Shown: positions 4,877 through 6,036 of the stretch, in pieces
How positions within the stretch are numbered: the stretch's first letter is position 1
How the letters are laid out: the number at the start of each line of letters is the position of its first letter
Assembly (NCBI GenBank): GCA_938003515.1
Contig: CALKYL010000333.1
Span: 1-6,036 of the forward strand
Direction: 5' to 3'
Source: an uncultured bacterium
GTDB lineage: Bacteria; Planctomycetota; UBA1135; UBA2386
DNA length: 6,036 nt
The notes under the pieces: model-generated
What the model was told of the DNA's origin: nothing
Databases searched by the model: none
What the model saw: only the letters and a program-made list of their open reading frames with translations
Made by a program: the position numbers and the translations under genes

Positions 4877-6036
4877 CTACAGCACCCAGATCATCTCGAC
4901 GTAGCCGTAGCGGCTGTCGCCGCTGCGGGCGTTCGGCGCGCGCTCGAGGAACGTGCCGCCGAACAGGTATGCGCCGCCGATCTCGACGTGCATGTTCTGC
5001 GGCAGCACGTCCCACCGCGCGCGCAGCTCGAGCTGCTGGCCGACGTGGTCGCCGGCCGCGCCCGACGGGTCGCGCACGCCGCTGCCGACCCATTGGTCGC
5101 GCGACGCCGCGAGCCGGAAGTCGCGGTAGTTGACCATCACCCACGTCGTCGCCGTCGGTCGCACCGACACCCGGAGCTCGGGCGAGCTCAGGTTGCTGCG
5201 CTGCATCGCGCCCCAGAGCCCGGTCGGCCCGTACTCGAAGCGCGGCGCGCCGAACAGGCGATCGAAGCGGTTGTTCTCGCCGTCGGTGGGGTCGCGGTCG
5301 CCGGTCGCGAAGTCGTAGGCGAGCCGCACCGTCGGCACCCACGCGAGGTCCCACTGCCAGCCGACCGAGCCGTGCAGGAAATACGCGGCGTGGTCGAGGC
5401 TCGGTCCGGCGGCGGAGGCGCGGGAGCGGCCGAACTGGAACGCGCCCTCGAACTCGCCGAACCAGGTGCCGCGGCTCGCCGGCCGGAACAGCCGCATGCC
5501 CGGCGTCACGAACTCGCGAACCGTCGTGCCGGCGTCGTCCTCGAACACGCCGAACACGAACGCCTCGAAGATCGTCCTGCCCTCCAGCACGCGCGTCGCG
5601 TGCACGCCGGGGAACTGCAGGTCGAGGTCCTGGTCGTCCCACTCGAACTCGTTGTCGCGCAGCGACGGGACGTCGGACGGCCGCCGGCGCACCGGCATCG
5701 TCCAGAAGGCGCGCACCGCGTCGCCGTCGTCGTTCTGCCAGAGCCAGTCGACGCCGGTGAAGTTGTTGACGGTGTTGCGGTAGACGTTGCGGATCACGAA
5801 CCGGCGTCCGCCGAGCGACATCGTGTAGCGGCCGGCGAGCAGGCGATGGCGGCCGTCGCCGAGCGTGCCGAGGCTGCAGGTCGCGAAGCCCTGCACGACG
5901 TCGGTCGCGTTGACGGTGCCGGTGTCGGCGAGGCCGTCGTCGCCGGCGCCGAAGGCCCTCGAGTCCATCACCTCGAACGTCGCGCCGACCGGCGCGAACT
6001 GCGCGTCGGCCCGCACGCTCGTGCGCGTAAACCACT
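4877..6036 (-). CDS. Alginate-export-family outer-membrane beta-barrel protein (N-terminus beyond window)
   Basis: The C-terminal 385 residues of a porin-like barrel of the alginate export (AlgE-like) family, expected in the outer membrane for passage of polysaccharide or other anionic solutes. The frame stays open through the right edge (WFTRTSVRADAQF...), so the GTG at 6016 is internal rather than the start, and the signal peptide lies outside. Family-like features include the strand LLAGRYTMSLGGRRFVIRN with the nearby FTGVDWLW segment, repeated alternating aromatic/polar strands (for example AYFLHGSVGWQWDLAWVP and VRLAYDFATGD), acidic loops such as GDRDPTDGENN, and a barrel-type end, YGYVEMIWVL. 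The gene is convergent with thioredoxin, so it belongs to a different transcription unit that starts beyond the window. Substrate is unknown: many family members lie in genomes without alginate synthesis. The family name is recalled from pattern, with good but not complete certainty. Confidence 0.8.
   Translation of the reverse strand, partial: WFTRTSVRADAQFAPVGATFEVMDSRAFGAGDDGLADTGTVNATDVVQGFATCSLGTLGDGRHRLLAGRYTMSLGGRRFVIRNVYRNTVNNFTGVDWLWQNDDGDAVRAFWTMPVRRRPSDVPSLRDNEFEWDDQDLDLQFPGVHATRVLEGRTIFEAFVFGVFEDDAGTTVREFVTPGMRLFRPASRGTWFGEFEGAFQFGRSRASAAGPSLDHAAYFLHGSVGWQWDLAWVPTVRLAYDFATGDRDPTDGENNRFDRLFGAPRFEYGPTGLWGAMQRSNLSSPELRVSVRPTATTWVMVNYRDFRLAASRDQWVGSGVRDPSGAAGDHVGQQLELRARWDVLPQNMHVEIGGAYLFGGTFLERAPNARSGDSRYGYVEMIWVL

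Noticed and set aside
4809..6035. Minus-strand open frame of 408 codons parallel to the outer-membrane protein gene
   Set aside because: It is a frame-shifted shadow rich in Arg. The beta-barrel strands and alginate-export-like motifs are in the 4877-6036 frame.
1..6036. tRNA, rRNA, CRISPR arrays, insertion sequences or attachment sites
   Set aside because: I saw no direct-repeat arrays, terminal inverted repeats, transposase motifs or RNA-gene signatures on either strand.

Overview
This window is very GC-rich (roughly 70% or more by eye), almost fully coding, and shows strong G/C bias at third codon positions. That bias is why long open frames appear on the opposite strand of nearly every gene. 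An outer-membrane beta-barrel gene at the right edge indicates a diderm (Gram-negative) bacterium. The combination of ArsS, a CesA-like glycosyltransferase, an ECF sigma/zinc anti-sigma pair and an alginate-export-type porin would suit an environmental high-GC lineage such as Myxococcota, Planctomycetota or a relative. The phylum cannot be fixed from this sequence.

Left block, minus strand (1-2511): arsS, a radical SAM enzyme of arsenosugar biosynthesis, is followed after only 16 bp by a large membrane-anchored family 2 glycosyltransferase. The glycosyltransferase runs off the left edge. It appears in no complete ORF because it has no stop codon in the window, but its frame is open from 1487 to 1 with all GT-A/CesA motifs intact.

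Middle (2512-2763): a 147-bp divergent intergenic region, then a 34-codon plus-strand ORF. This ORF resembles the extreme N-terminus of the arsenite methyltransferase ArsM type that usually accompanies ArsS. It ends in a stop directly after the diagnostic Leu-Cys-Cys-Pro motif. I read it as a decayed or deleted arsM beside an intact arsS.

Right-centre block, plus strand (2789-4855): a tightly spaced probable operon of a spermidine-synthase-like methyltransferase-fold protein, an ECF sigma factor, a soluble zinc-finger (ZAS/zf-HC2) anti-sigma factor overlapping it by 4 bp, and, after a 102-bp gap, a thioredoxin. The cysteine/histidine spacing of the anti-sigma factor matches the redox-sensing RsrA pattern as I recall it. 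With the adjacent thioredoxin, this suggests a thiol-stress regulatory circuit.

Right edge, minus strand (4877-6036): the C-terminal ~385 residues of an alginate-export-family outer-membrane protein, convergent with the thioredoxin gene.

Overall, the most notable points are the broken arsM beside intact arsS, the unusual glycosyltransferase partner of arsS, and the RsrA-like sigma/anti-sigma/thioredoxin unit placed behind what was probably the arsM promoter.
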